NCBI GenBank assembly: GCA_018340375.1
Contig: JAFFJZ010000003.1
Span: 15,686,001-15,750,000 of the forward strand
Direction of reading: 5' to 3'
Length of the DNA: 64,000 bases
Origin: Gonatopus flavifemur
Lineage: Eukaryota; Arthropoda; Insecta; Hymenoptera; Dryinidae
Every line of letters begins with the position of its first letter. The first letter of the stretch is position 1. Under the pieces are notes generated by a model, which worked only from the letters and a program-made list of their open reading frames with translations, had not been told where the DNA came from and did no database searches. Position numbers and translations under genes: made by a program. Positions 38,001 to 50,489 of the stretch are shown here, in pieces.

Positions 38001-41000
38001 AGGCACGATAATGATGGAATTTTGTAGATCTTACGAATTTTAGCGCATATGTCTACAAATTTTCAATAAGAAAGATCAAGTACTTGTTCGATCTGATACT
38101 TTTCCCTATTTCGCAGTCTCATCTCGACGACGGAGTAGTTGAAGCACATATGTCAAGTACGAGATGATCACGAAAACAATAACGAATAAAGGCACAGGCT
38201 GCAAAATTACAATATCGTTTTCAAGGAGCACCTTACAGTCATGTTAAAAAATGGTTTGTGTGTTTGTGTGTGTGAACGCTTGGAAATGTGGTGAAAAAAA
38301 TCAACAAGGATTAACAAGTTTATTCGATCTGATAAAAAAATATATATATTCTATAACACTGAAATTGAAAGGGAATAAAATGTTCATGAAACATCGATCA
38401 TTACGAACTGCCCTCTCGAGCCGAGTTATTTTTACAAGGGATATGTTTCAAAAATTCTATCTGTTCGTAGAAATATTTGCAGAGGTACACTGTTAAAAAA
38501 AATGGAATTTTCCGAGACCCAGGAGCTGAAATATGTCGAAGTTTTCAGTTTACGTACAAGAAAATACCTGTTGTACCGGAATTTTTCCGTATTTTACATG
38601 AAATTTCATGTTTTTCACCTCAATTTTCCAGTATAAATACAAGAATTTCCATGATTCAAATGTAATTTTCCAGTACAGTAGCGGAAGTTTTGCGAAGCTC
38701 TTTTCAACACTATATCATATAATTCTCAATGTGAAAAAAAATAGGAGAAAAACTGTTTTTTCTTGAATTCATAGTCTAAAGAATATTCAATAATTTGTAA
38801 AAAATTACAGCTTACGTTGATCCGGTATAAAAAATTGATGAAGTTGCATTTTTCTCATCCTTGATTCATTGGAGTTCCCACGTAGAAGGAATTTTGACAG
38901 TCTTCGAACAGAATGAATAATGGCACATTCCGGGTAAATTCTTCTTGTTCGTCAATTAGTACGGTACTTAGAGTATTGTTTGAAACGTGAAGCGTACATT
39001 TTTCAAATCATCATAAAATTATTCAAGAATATGATTTATTTGTTCTTGGAAATATTCAGTGGTTATAAAATACACATCAACTGTCCATAAAACAGAAGAG
39101 GGATTGTGGTCTGATAAAGTGTACGCAGCACGTGCGATCAACGGGGCATGAAAAAAAGTATGAGTTCACACACCAAGTATGTGATTTCTCAAACTGTTTC
39201 TTTTCATAGCGAATTTACGATCAACCTACTAAAACTCTGCTCCAACCTTCTTAGAATTCTGTGGAATTTCTAGTGATATAAAGCACCGACGATGGGTTTA
39301 AATTGTACAATCAAACTTTCTCCACTGAATGTATACATTGCAGCATTCTTTTATTCCTGGATTCAGGGTATTCAGAGTAGATTTTAATTGATATGGATGC
39401 TAAGCGAATGAAAATGAAGCCTTCAAAAAACGGTGGAAAGAAAGATCTATTTCCATCTCAAGCTCAATAAGGAAAAACCCTTACACCAGCATTCTCGCTG
39501 ATGAATTTCAATCGGTTTCGAATATTTTTTACTGCAGAAATGAAAGATTTTGATTATGTGATTATATGAGAAAATTTCAACTCTTGTTCAACAAAAACAA
39601 AGAAAATTCTTCAATTTCGAAATAGCAGAATTCACGCGAAAAAAAACATTCTTGATATGCGTATTAACTTATTCCAGGACCATCTTTCCTCGGCGCTAAC
39701 TCATGAAAATATACCTCTCCTAAGAGAAAATTTTACTTCCGCAAAGAAATGAAATTTCCAGCTAGGGAAATATTTTTTCAGTTCAAGGAAGATTTCGTTA
39801 AACCAAGAAAATATTAGGATATATAACTCCAATCCAATATATTCTTGGATAAAGATATCACCTCTCTCTCTCTCGATGTAATTACATTTCTAGACGTCAT
39901 TTCCGAGATATATCATTCAGCGTATTTTGATCTTCATTGAAAGTACTTCATTGAATGTACGATTTATATAGCTTCCCCTAGCTTCGTTTTTGCAAGCACG
40001 TCCATGGAGAATTACCATCTATTTTTCTTCTTTTTACTGGAAAGTAAGATGTATACTTATGTTTATTAATCTGCTTTACTCGAGAGGATTCATTCATTGC
40101 GTAGAATATTGCTTGTAAAAGAAGTTACTAAAATCCGATTTGGTTCGATTTAATACATTTCGAGATGCATTGAAGTGAAAGCTAGGAAATTGCTTGTATC
40201 ACTGGAATATAGAAAATATCGACTTCAAAAATATGTCGTTCTGCTAGGTTCAGGTTGATTTGTGAAATATTTCATTGAAAATTTCTATTGAATTTCGAGA
40301 AAGATTAAATTCCCTGTAACTTTGTTGATCGTACTTTGCAAACAATTTGTGTTATCAAGGTCATATATGCAATTTTACATCAAGACCATGAACGTAGTTC
40401 AAACTTTGAATCAAGATTAAAATCGCGGGAGAAAAAAGAACATGAATATCGGTCAACCCGGTCGAGATGGATGCTTGGTTTAATGTTTTGGATACATCTG
40501 ATATCTCAGAAATACTGCCAGAAATCAGATTCTACAATTGTTCACGTGTTTGAATAGCGGATAGCTCGACTAGGAATTTATTTTCTAGACCTCATCAAAA
40601 GCTTTATTATTCTTAATTTAATGAAAACAAAATCTCGTGGAAAATAGGATCTAATAAGAGATTTTGAATCAAGAACAAGACCTGAAGATCCTCCTAATCA
40701 TGCAAACGATTTTTGCCTACCGAAAGATCTATTTCTATATACAATGTTAAGAATCACACAAATTTCATTGGAAAGTTCCAAATTTTGTGAAATTGCTTCA
40801 AACTGATTGTAATTACATTGTACTTGGTGCTTATAATTATTAATGTCTTCAAAAATTTGGTTTCATTTTGAAATTGAAGCCAAGAGATGTTATTTCCTCG
40901 CACAAATTCATATTTCAACTTTCGTTCGTATGATTGCAACGAATATTCGAATAAAAATGAATTCATTTGAGAAAAATGGATGCTGCAACGATAGCTAACA

Positions 41001-43353
41001 GAAGTCTATCAAATACTGAGAAGGAAACCATTTTCAGACAAGTAAATATTTGTTGGAATGTATCGGCACCGTGCTCTCGTATTGGTTCGATAAAAGTAAC
41101 TTTATATAAATATTTGCTTACATTTAATAAATACTTACTGCAGAATGGGTTGTCAGAAGAGAAGGTCTTGAAAAATGTAACGTCGAAGCTCTTTCTTGTA
41201 CAAAAAAAATCAACAATTGTATTCCAAAGAGAAATTCCCTTCACTCTTTCCTCCTCTTACCAATTTTGACATCCCTTCTCTTGCTTTCTTTTTATAAACG
41301 TAAAGAAGTAAAAAGATTCTACGAGACATAGAAAATTCATTTCAATGGCAATCGCTGATCATTGACAAAAATATTCTGCTTTTCATTTATCTGTTACACC
41401 AATTCGAATGTAATGAGTATAATTTGAACGAAAAGTGAGTCGGGTTTATTAAACACCCGAGCAAGTTCGAAGATGAACAACAAAAGTATTAATTATTGAA
41501 AAGAACTAAAAGATTACAATAGCACTTGAGAACATATTGGAATCGGAATAACGGACACATATTAAATTCATGAAGACAAGGTATGAAACACGTACGATAT
41601 TTCATTCTTACTCACTTGCGAATTACCCGAAGTAGATCAATTCAAACTTGTTAACAATCAGTTCTGGTTATCATTGCGGAATTAAATGAATCTTTGAATG
41701 GGAACATTGATTAACGTGCTTCCTTTGAATCTTAATACAATGAAAATTTCAAGACCCGATATTTTATTCAATGAACTCACTATTCTAGGTGGAATGAAAT
41801 CTGAAATATCAATTTGAAAGAACAAATAAAAGATGCTTGCATTGTCTGCAGAAACATAATACAATCCGTATACGAACTGGTTAATAAATTACAAGTTTGA
41901 AGAGAGTCTCGGTGTTTGTTTTTCTGTGAGTTTATATACGGTGAATTAGAAGTTTTGTCTTCTTGGGTCGAGCTGTTTTCGGTATCGCTTTGTTGTCGAG
42001 GTTCCGCAAGCACCTTAATTTATTCCATCAAGGCTAGATAACCTCAAGATTCGGACTGCTGCTTATTCACTCTTGATGAAGCAGCTATTTTGCGTCAACA
42101 GGGAGACAACATTCAACGTTACTTTATTCCGTTTATAGTCCCAACTTTTCTAATCACCCTACGCAATAGAACTGACTGAATTATGAATAATAATTCGAAA
42201 CTATACATTTTATATGATCCGCCGATGAATGTTTGAACACAGAAATTAAATAACTGATTCAAATAATTACATTTCATATTCCATCTTAATATCGATATTG
42301 TGAAATGGACATGACAGATTCCGAATAGTTGATAAATAAATGTGTAACCGTATTATATTTTGATTTATGTAATATTCCAGCTATAAAGGAACGAATGTTT
42401 GAATAGGATTTCCATAAAGCTAGACGCTCATCCTCTGAATATCATTATATTCTTCTCCATTCACCCCAGGTGAAGATTTTCAAGCGATCAACTCCAAACT
42501 CTGATATGATATAGCTGACGCAGTTGACGATTATCAACCCGTCATTGATATTCTGAACGTAATTCCACGTTCAAATACATTCAGTATAAATTGTCCGATG
42601 TTAATTAAATTTGCGAACGACTGGTTTGAACAAGATGTATATATATAATACACACACACACGTGTCGTTTTGTTATTTTTGTTTTTAATGATTTTTCAAA
42701 AAGGCATGCATTTAGCATTGATATTTACATTCATAGGTACATCAACGACAACAAATGCTTTACATATGTAAATCATGCAATACCATCGGCATTGGCACGC
42801 AGCCAGTCGTCACCGCAATCAGAGGAATAGACAAAAAAATATTTGGATAGTTTTGGCTTTCGGCCTATAACGATTTTTTTTCAAATCATTGTACAGGCGC
42901 TGTACGCCATCTGTTCTGGAGAAGGAAAAAAGGAACAAATGTTCTTTTATCGGCATTTTACTCCATCTGCTCGATCACATCACGCTATCACTCGTACGAA
43001 TATCCATGTTTTTTGTCATAAACCCGCAAGGGTAATCGAAATACTTCCATTTACAGTGAACTCTGACAAAAAATGACTTGAATTTTTCAGGAGACATTGA
43101 GAGAAAGGATGAATCGTCACAAACCTTCTTTTTTTTCCTTTCGTTTCATTTGCATTTTGTTCGATTAACAACGAGAACAGAAATCTCGAAAAAAAATAAT
43201 AAAAAATTGTATTTCCACGATCGTATCGATTAAAATTTCCCACCTCGTTATTTGGAATCAAAAAGGAAATTTTTCACTTTGCAAATATTGTAGAAATTAC
43301 TGTTATATGTTGAGAATTCAATAATAAATTGTAATAGAAAGTATATGTTTTAC
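38001..43353. other. Intronic stretch; possible CACTG-ended repeat at 38490-38690
   Basis: TACACTGTTAAAAAAAATGG at about 38487 looks like a hairpin-element terminus. It is followed by reiterated GGAATTTTTCC/GAAATTTC words up to TTTTCCAGTACAGTA near 38685. A (CT)n run lies near 39863 and (CA)n near 42650. Open frames up to 100 codons (40967-41269) show no known domain. No exon is supported. Confidence 0.3.
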
Positions 43354-43639
43354 CTTGTGTTTTTTATCTTTCTCAAAACAACAAGCATAAAACTCGGCCT
43401 CGTTCGGTTCGAATATCGACAAAAGAATGAGCACAGGGTTCACTACAAAGTCAATAGTTCGTGTTTGTTGAGAAGAAATTGACCAAGATGTGGAGATACT
43501 TGAAAATGAGAGGATAAGGGAGGAACGTAGGGTTCTTATCGTGAACAAAAAACCAACAGCAACAAATCCAAAGCTACAGCCAATGCATAGATGTGTATCG
43601 ATCTGTGATGGGAATAGCTTGCACAAGTGATATGTATAC
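43354..43639 (-). CDS. Candidate internal exon of an unknown membrane protein
   Basis: On the minus strand a 95-codon open segment is bounded by an acceptor (ATGATTGCAG|GTATAC at 43640-43641) and a donor (CACAAG|GTAAAA). It would enter in phase 2 and leave in phase 0. The peptide has a hydrophobic stretch CIGCSFGFVAVGFLFTI and a second, VVNPVLILLSIF, followed by a cysteine- and charge-bearing tail (FYACCFEKDKKHK). Composition is slightly GC-richer than the surroundings. I recognise no family, and T-rich DNA readily yields hydrophobic chance frames. Neighbouring exons on this strand were not found. It could be a nested gene or noise. Confidence 0.22.
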
Positions 43640-44087
43640 CTGCAATCATTCATTCAGGCCAATGTTAAAAGTCTTCGATAAAGTAGTCTACTTTGACCAC
43701 GCGTTTTCGATCAGTTACACGTCATTCTCACTTGATGTCATTATTTTCAAGCAAAGTAGAGACAGTTAGTCCGTGTAAAACATAACCCAAACAAGCCAAA
43801 GGGTGAATCCTCCACGTCCCCTTACGTTTTAATGTATTCACACTCGCTCATGAATATTGAAAGGGCTTCCGAAGGATATCCATATTCAATTCAATTCATA
43901 TCCATTAAAACATATACATAAACCAAGACAAGATGAACATCAACTCGAACCACAAGTGCTCTCTCTTCTTAGACAAATGCTAATCCTTACCAGATTTCCT
44001 CAATAAACGGAACATATTTTAACTGTGTATAAGACCCAAAACTCCGATCAAATCGTTTGAATTGTGTATTTGAGATTTTTTTCTTCA

Positions 44088-44277
44088 TGCACGAAGAAAG
44101 AGGAATAGTTGTGGCAACTACTTAGTATGTAGTCAGGGCAAGTATCATCACGTTAGCTGCCTCAACTAACTCGAAATACCTGGCAACTTACGAAGTATTT
44201 TACTTAGTTGACGCAGCTAACGTGATACTTGTCCTGACTGATAAGTAGTTGCATCAACTATTCCTTTTTCTTCATGC
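44088..44277. mobile_element. 190-bp hairpin element with GCACGAAGAAAGAGG-type ends
   Basis: GCACGAAGAAAGAGGAATAG at the left is the approximate reverse complement of CTATTCCTTTTTCTTCATGC at the right. The arms continue through TAGTCAGGGCAAGTATCA against TGATACTTGTCCTGACT and CACGTTAGCTGC against GCAGCTAACGTG. It is non-coding and folds into one long hairpin. TTTTTCTTCATGC is present just left of the element and again at its right end. Confidence 0.7.
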
Positions 44278-46515
44278 GAGACTTCCCATCTGTGAATTTA
44301 AATGCATACCAAAATTTGAAAACTACTGTATTAAGAGGATACGAGCATATACGTGATTTCATTTGGGGGAATTTATTATGAGGAGTTCAAATGTTTGATT
44401 CGAAAAGGAAATTTCTTTCCTTATACAGATGTAGATAAAATTGAGTGGATTTGGTATAGAAAAGTATCCTTCCAAATTGAGAGCTATTAAAATTTCGGTA
44501 GAAGTGCTGGAACATCATTGCACATTCACAGTTAAAAATTTATGCATTGAGCTTCAATCACATGGAAGCATTTTAATAAATTTTAAACAGTGTTGATGCA
44601 AAAGTTCAATTGCCTGAACACTTTGTATAAAATATATATATACAATTCCTGTACAATAGAAATAGTATCGAAGTAATTCCTAGATTGTTAACAATACGAC
44701 GAAACGAGTTTTTTCCATCATATGCCGAATTTTCTAGGCGAAGTTGATAATTGATGTTTCTGTAAACTTTCAAGAAGCCATTCGATGTTTCAGCGATAAA
44801 TTTGGAACCACAAACCCCACGAGTTAGTGTTCTATTACTTTAAATGCCTTCTCAACAAAAAGACACGTAAAACAGCGAATCTTACGATTCAAGCAAAACC
44901 CTGCATGACCAGGGACCATAAAATGATTTGGAGAATAAGAGCAAAATACTGGACAGAGAGGAAAATTAATTAAGAGAGTTGAGATTTACGTTAGGCAATG
45001 TAATGTAATCATCTTCGAAATGGGAACTGAGGACTACTACGGTGAATTCGAACGAAATGAATACTGGAAGAGAAAGGATACCGAGAGATGAGAGTAAAAA
45101 GGGGACAGTGGAAATGCGAATGGGAACATAGATTGGTTATGAACCGGACTCGAAAGAACAATGATATTGAACTGGAACCGCACTGTTTTTCATCAATGCC
45201 ATAACATGGATCAGTTCAGCCCTGCTAACTCCGCCATACTGAATGCGGCACGAGAGCGTGACGTAACGTCGCGCGTGCTTGCGTATTAAAATATCAATAT
45301 TTTTCCACCGCGCTTAAAGCTGACGATGCTGCTGCGTACGATATAGTGCCGATTGTACATAGCCATACATACAACTTCTTTTGCTACTAATTTTCTAGAT
45401 ATCTTCCCCTTGTATACCACTCAACTAATCGAACCAGAAATCAAATTCAAAAACACAATAAATAAGCATAGAAATGATGACTCATTCAATTTTCATTTCG
45501 ATACAACAAATTTCAAGAATTCATATATTTTTCAATTTTTGAGGCTACTGAAAGAAACTCATATCGATGATTGATTATTCCACATTGGAATACGTTTGAG
45601 GGAAAGATACAAATTTTCATACAATCGAATTAACAATTCAATGTGAGATTGTAGTTGAGCTGACCTAATTTTTCATTAACGCGGGTCTCATTTTGACTCA
45701 ATGGTTAAATCATATCATGATAATTATACATCATATAATCAGTGAATTGATCGATAATTGGATGCCGAATAAGATAGAACTTTAAATTATTCTAGAAAGT
45801 GCAATTTTTGTATGCTTGGTATACATTGCGGATAATCCGTCTAAAACTCAAAATCATGTGTTCTCTTCACCGGTTGTGTATGATATTAAAATTTCATGAC
45901 ATTTCCGTCGTAGAACTTGAATTGTTTTGTTTGAATTTCGACTGTTTATCATACAATCTAAAAATAATTACCAACAGGACATTGTAAGTTGAATTTTTTG
46001 AATTCTCATTTCAGTAAAGTTTAGAAATATAATGCAATTTTCTTTCCTCCTCTTTATTCGATGCGATAAATTACACAGTTGGAAATATTCAACATAAAGA
46101 ATGCGTTGGAATCGATCCACCGGAGTTCGATGTTGATATAACATTAAACACTTTCTCTTTTCTGGAAATATGTAAAGTATTAAGTATTTCGAATTTTAGC
46201 TAACGTTTTGGATCAACGTGTTTTAGAAATCAATTTGAATTGAACATTATTTTCATATATCATACAAAATTAACGATTTTGAATACTTTTGAATACATTT
46301 CTCCTGTTTTTCCTGTGTTATCTCATGCTTATGAAAAGATAGACCTTCCAGTGGTTCGTGCTTCTTTTCATGCTCTGCTGCTTTATCAACATTCCAATTA
46401 ACAACTTCATTTTCTTAAATACCGCTGAGAAGAAAGGAAGAACTATTTTTGTGGAATCAACTTTGAATTTATTGGGAGATAAGAAATTTATGTACCCACA
46501 CTTTTTATTTTTATT
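44278..46515. other. Non-coding stretch with a CpG-richer patch at about 45205-45350
   Basis: Most of it is AT-rich and unremarkable. About 45205-45350 is locally GC/CpG-rich (GACGTAACGTCGCGCGTGC, palindromic around ACGT). This is unusual in the neighbourhood and could be a regulatory element or an old GC-rich repeat. No start-site motifs or coding exon accompany it. Confidence 0.3.
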
Positions 46516-46523
46516 ACTACAAT

Positions 46524-47174
46524 CAGGGTCGCCAGATTGGACGGTTTAAGAGGAAATGTTCGCAATTGAAAATTGAAAGATGTAGTAAGTAGTTTTCCAC
46601 TTTTTGGGCTGTTTCAGATATAATAAATGAATTTATGTTACCGATAAAGTTCCATGCGTGATTGAATGGCGCGCGAGGTGCTCAGCCAATGAGCACGAGT
46701 CCTGTGCTAAATACTGGGCGTCACAGCTCAAGAGAGACTCCGTTGAAAACCACTTCGTGCACGAATCGTCCTCCGTAGTGTTGTGCACGAATCTTGAAAG
46801 GCTTGCACGCAGATGTGGAACTCAGGTTATAAAGCTTTTGTCTATTTTAAATCAAATTTCCCCTCGTATTGTAGAATATTGCACTGAGTAGAATAATGAT
46901 TAATATCAAGAATTTTAATTCATGAATACTGCCAAGAATACAAATTCTTGATTAGAGCTGATATGTTATTAGCTCAAAAGAAATGGTCTTGAATCGAAAA
47001 AATATTTTTTGATTGATGAAAAACTTTCTTAGGCCCATAAAATATTATCTCTAATCAAGAATTTGTATTCTTGGCAGTATTCATGAATTAAAATTCTTGA
47101 TATTAATCATTATTTCTCTCAGTGTGGGTTGTTTAGGTTCAGCAGATATTGCTACAAATATTCTGGCAACCCTG
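46524..47174. mobile_element. hAT-like non-autonomous element with 8-bp target duplication
   Basis: The left end CAGGGTCGCCAGA and right end TCTGGCAACCCTG are inverted repeats with one mismatch; CAGGG is a typical hAT terminus. The flanks are ACTACAAT (46516-46523) and ACTGCAAT (47175-47182), an 8-bp duplication with one change, the size made by hAT transposases. The 651 bp contain no transposase. A 243-bp hairpin element has inserted within it, so the hAT-like copy is the older of the two. A GC-rich 78-codon frame at its left end has no known domain. Confidence 0.75.
46882..47124. mobile_element. Hairpin element with about 75-bp CACTGAG inverted repeats, nested in the hAT-like element
   Basis: The ends read CACTGAGTAGAATAATGATT and AATCATTATTTCTCTCAGTG. 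The inverted arms run about 75 bp almost without mismatch, including AATACTGCCAAGAATACAAA and its complement TTTGTATTCTTGGCAGTATT. A unique centre of about 90 bp separates them. It encodes nothing. Highly matched arms indicate a recent insertion or strong recent amplification. Confidence 0.8.
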
Positions 47175-47329
47175 ACTGCAATCTGATCATTTACAAATTT
47201 ACCTGAAGAAAAGAAGTAATAAAAGTCAAGTTGATTACACATAAGATTGAGTAAAATTTAACATTATAACGTACCTCAAAATTATCACCGATATGACCCT
47301 TAAGGTAGGGAGTCAAAAGTTTCAAAAAC

Positions 47330-47767
47330 TTGTTTGGTCCACAAGACTTTTTGTCCAATAGTTCTTGGTTCCACTTGAATTCTGTTCACATTATAGAATT
47401 TTGGATTGGAGTATCCTTGGCAGCAAGTCAACATGATATAAGCATTAAACAATACAATGCTGTAGGCCAGAAGCTGTCAAGAATGAATAACGTGTCTGAG
47501 GGATGGCATAATCGTTTTCAAATCGTTATAGGGCGTTATCATTCAAGTTTATATAATTTTTTAACTGAATTGCAAAAAGAGCAAGCAGATAGGGAGAGTA
47601 TGTTGCGACAACTGGGCCTCGGCCAGACAATAAAGAAGGCTCGTGCACCTACTCGACCAAAAATAGATCAACGAATTTTCAACATAGTTTCTAATTATGA
47701 AGAATATATTGAAAAAGATGAGATCATTGTCTATTTGAGAACGATTGGATATAATTTGCATTTCTGA
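47330..47767 (+). pseudogene. C-terminal remnant of a Mutator-like (MULE/FLYWCH-type) transposase
   Basis: Residues from about LSRMNNVSEGWHNRFQIVIG onward match the C-terminal region of MULE-domain transposases and the FLYWCH-type proteins derived from them. The hallmark is R-x-NN-x-x-EGWH-x-x-F, followed by HxSLYNFLTELQKEQA and the RxLGLGQ block. The frame remains open to a natural stop after YLRTIGYNLHF. The upstream DDE catalytic core and zinc-binding N-terminus are absent: the hAT-like element lies immediately upstream. The first 40 or so codons look degraded, and the frame begins at a TTG, not an ATG. It is best read as a transposase fossil rather than a host gene. Confidence 0.7.
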
Positions 47768-47793
47768 CTACTAATCTTCTTTTGGATCTGTTT

Positions 47794-48070
47794 TACTCTC
47801 TAAAGTTTTTAGAGTGAGATTTCATTCTCCAGCCAGCCAAAAGTGAGCCTGTCGAAATTTTGAGAAAAAATTCCCACTCTTTTAGAGCGATATTCTAAGG
47901 TTTGAGGTTAGAAACTCCCAGCCACTCAAATTCTAGAGTCAATTTTCCACTCAAAAAGAGTGAGGGTTCACTCGAAACGAGTGAAAATTCTACTCGAAGC
48001 GGACTGGCTAACTTCTGAGACTTAGTGGAGCGAAACACGTGATTTTTCACTCTTTCAAATTTAGAGAGTA
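47794..48070. mobile_element. 277-bp inverted-repeat element rich in GAGTGA/TCACTC words
   Basis: TACTCTCTAAAGTTTTTAGA at the left pairs with the right end AATTTAGAGAGTA. The interior repeatedly uses ACTC/GAGT words in both orientations (AGAGTGAGATTTCA, CACTCAAAAAGAGTGAGGG, CACTCGAAACGAGTG), giving stacked small hairpins. No coding capacity. A sibling with the same right-end sequence (TTCAAATTTAGAGAGTA) lies near 58561-58703. Confidence 0.65.
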
Positions 48071-48221
48071 TTTTGAATCTTTTATAGTGTTGGGGAATAT
48101 GTACTTTTGTAAAAGTATATCATTGAAACTATTGTTTATTAGAACTTTTTCCTTGGAACTATGGGGTTGGATCAAATATTTTGGAACTTTTGTACTCCCA
48201 ATCGACCCTTAATACTCCAAA

Positions 48222-48275
48222 ATGGAAAATTTTCAAAAATTATATATAATTTTGCAGATTCTTCCATTCGGGTTG
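48222..48275. repeat. Second copy of the TATATAATTTTG...TTCTTCCATTCGGG repeat
   Basis: TATATATAATTTTGCAGATTC is followed directly by TTCCATTCGGGTTGCC. This matches the copies at 1855-1935 and 53389-53470. A related TTTTCCACTCGGGTTG phrase recurs at about 48473, so the repeat may be longer or partly duplicated here. Confidence 0.4.
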
Positions 48276-48489
48276 CCACGGATTTGCTTTTCCATTAAAA
48301 ATTTCACACCTATTGTAAAATTTGAAATAATATTTCATATGAAAGATGCCCCATATTTCGAGAACCGATCTCCTGTTTACTTTTTTTCCTTGATTTATAA
48401 CAAAGCTTTACACCAAATTTCATAGATTCCTGTTCATTCCCGAGTAGGAAAATTTATATCATTTTGAAAGATTTTCCACTCGGGTTGTA

Positions 48490-49839
48490 ACGAATCAACC
48501 AGCACACGATAAAAAGAACTTGAACTAAGAAAACCTTTTGATTTGAAAATTTTCTTGCCTTCAATTACTTCTCAACCTCCCACAGATTATCTTGAATTTA
48601 GCTGTTCTATCAGTTCTGGTAAAGATGAAGCATATAATAAATAGTAGCGACCAGTGTAGAAATGATTAATATGATTGGTACGATTTTGGAAAAATTTCAC
48701 TGAAAGTTTGGAGTCGAGCTTGCGCAGGTGTTGAATTAAGTATTTCGGGTAGAGAGATCTAGTAAATTTGATCTCTACGGGATACTCTCAAGAGTATGGG
48801 AGAGTCCCAAACCCTATACTTTGTGCAATTTTGACATCAACCTTTTAGCTAGATTTCCTAGAATTTCCAGAACGAAAGAAAAAAAGGCGTTACGTAATTT
48901 ATGGACGATCCTTCACGAGAAACTTTTTCATTTCCCAAGGAGTTTTGAAGAGTTTGGTTGTTGAAAAATTTAGAAACAAATTCTAGGAATAACCATGTTG
49001 AAGAAGTTTTCAGTTGCAGGCAATTTCCGAACAATTTCAAAGACGAATATTCTCTGGGTTTTTGCATTCCTGGATGGTCTAGACTCACAGCTGTGAATGA
49101 TCGATATAGCAGCGATTAGTCCTTCAGGACCACAATGGTGCGAGAATCAAATCGGTGAAACCGATGGCAGGCTTTTTATTTGATTGATTTTTATGTGCCA
49201 GAATACAGATCCCTCTTTGACCAAGAGATTTCTCAACATCATTGAAACAATCAAGGTGTCCCAAGTCTCACCGGTTGGAGATTGCTGCTAATGGATGGTT
49301 ACCCCCAATCCTCCTCTGTCTCTACATCATTCCTTTTTTGAATACTTTCATTTCGATATTTCATCAGCTGTACGCTACGATGCAATATCGAGAGATGAAA
49401 ATTCACAGAATAGAAGCGAATGCCGAGATTCGTTTCTATTGAGATGAAAATTTATTATTCCGATTGTTCAAGCAGAAATAAATTAATTATCATTGGATCC
49501 ATTTGTTCCTCTTTGACGACAATTGATATATTCCATCGTATTTCTATTAAAAATTTCTGAATTACCAAAGAACAATCCATATACTAGAAATATCCTATGT
49601 TAGGAATTTAATGTTTTGGGTCGTGTTATTCCAAATATTGGATACACAACGATCACGGCGGAAAGTATATGGGATTGATTACCATGCATCCTGGCTCTCA
49701 TCCCAACTTGAGAATAAGATTTCAAAGATTGCGATCTGGTGATCGCGGATCACCGAATTGTTGTTCTTCCTTTCGATCAGTACCGTTATTTTTTCTCTAT
49801 GTAGTTGATCTAGAGGAATTTTTAGTTGAATTTCCTATG
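48490..49839. other. Intronic stretch with small inverted repeats only
   Basis: No gene is supported. Small hairpins occur at about 48751-48780 (GTAGAGAGATC...GATCTCTAC) and 48780-48810. GTCCTTCAGGACCAC at about 49120 resembles the piggyBac-type end text near 33488. The 107-codon frame at 49669-49992 runs into the repeat ending at 50018 and is treated as chance. Confidence 0.3.
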
Positions 49840-50018
49840 GGATTATTGCAACCGAGGAACAGACCGCCTTGGACCGACTTCCAATGGAATTTACTGTCAA
49901 GCATTGAAAATTTGATCAGGCTTCTATTGTCTCGTCACAGTAAATTTCATTGTAAGTTCAGTCTGTTTCACGATTACAAAATACCACGGTAAATTCAATT
50001 CTGAATTTCTCTCCGTGT
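49840..50018. mobile_element. Truncated MITE ending in CTCCGTGTA
   Basis: The right end GAATTTCTCTCCGTGTA matches the termini of the 13159 and 31353 elements. Inside are reiterated GTAAATT/AATTTAC words, including ATGGAATTTACTGT against ACAGTAAATTTCAT. No matching left end TACACGGAG is visible upstream, so the copy is 5' truncated or the left end has decayed. The left boundary is approximate. Confidence 0.4.
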
Positions 50019-50489
50019 AAAGATTATTGTGAGCGCTAGTCTGAACAGAAATTTCAGGATTGTATGAGTTAACGAAAGTTCTTCGAAGAATCGAAATTTT
50101 CAGTAACGACGAAAATCTTCGAATTATTTGTAATTATCTCCCGAAGGAGAATTGATCAATATTCACGTTATTAAGACCTGATGAAAACGATAGAAACTAT
50201 AACTTTGTATTCTCTTATTACTCTACATGTTAAACTCAAGTAGAATTGTGATAATCTGTTATACACTCATAGTTTTTGTGGCTACAATAAATTATACTTC
50301 ACAGCTATGATATAAATAGATTAATATTCATAACATTGCATCATTTTCTCCGTGTAAGACGTGTAACCTCTAACAATTCTACGCCTAAACTGTTCCATCT
50401 TACTTTCAGTACACGATTGCTCAACATTACAGAGAGTATAACACGGGGTGAGATGACGCACTTTCTCGTTTCCCCACAGCTTTAAATAA

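Noticed and set aside
49669..49992. 107-codon frame as a gene
   Set aside because: It runs into the CTCCGTGTA-ended repeat and has no domain or splice context.
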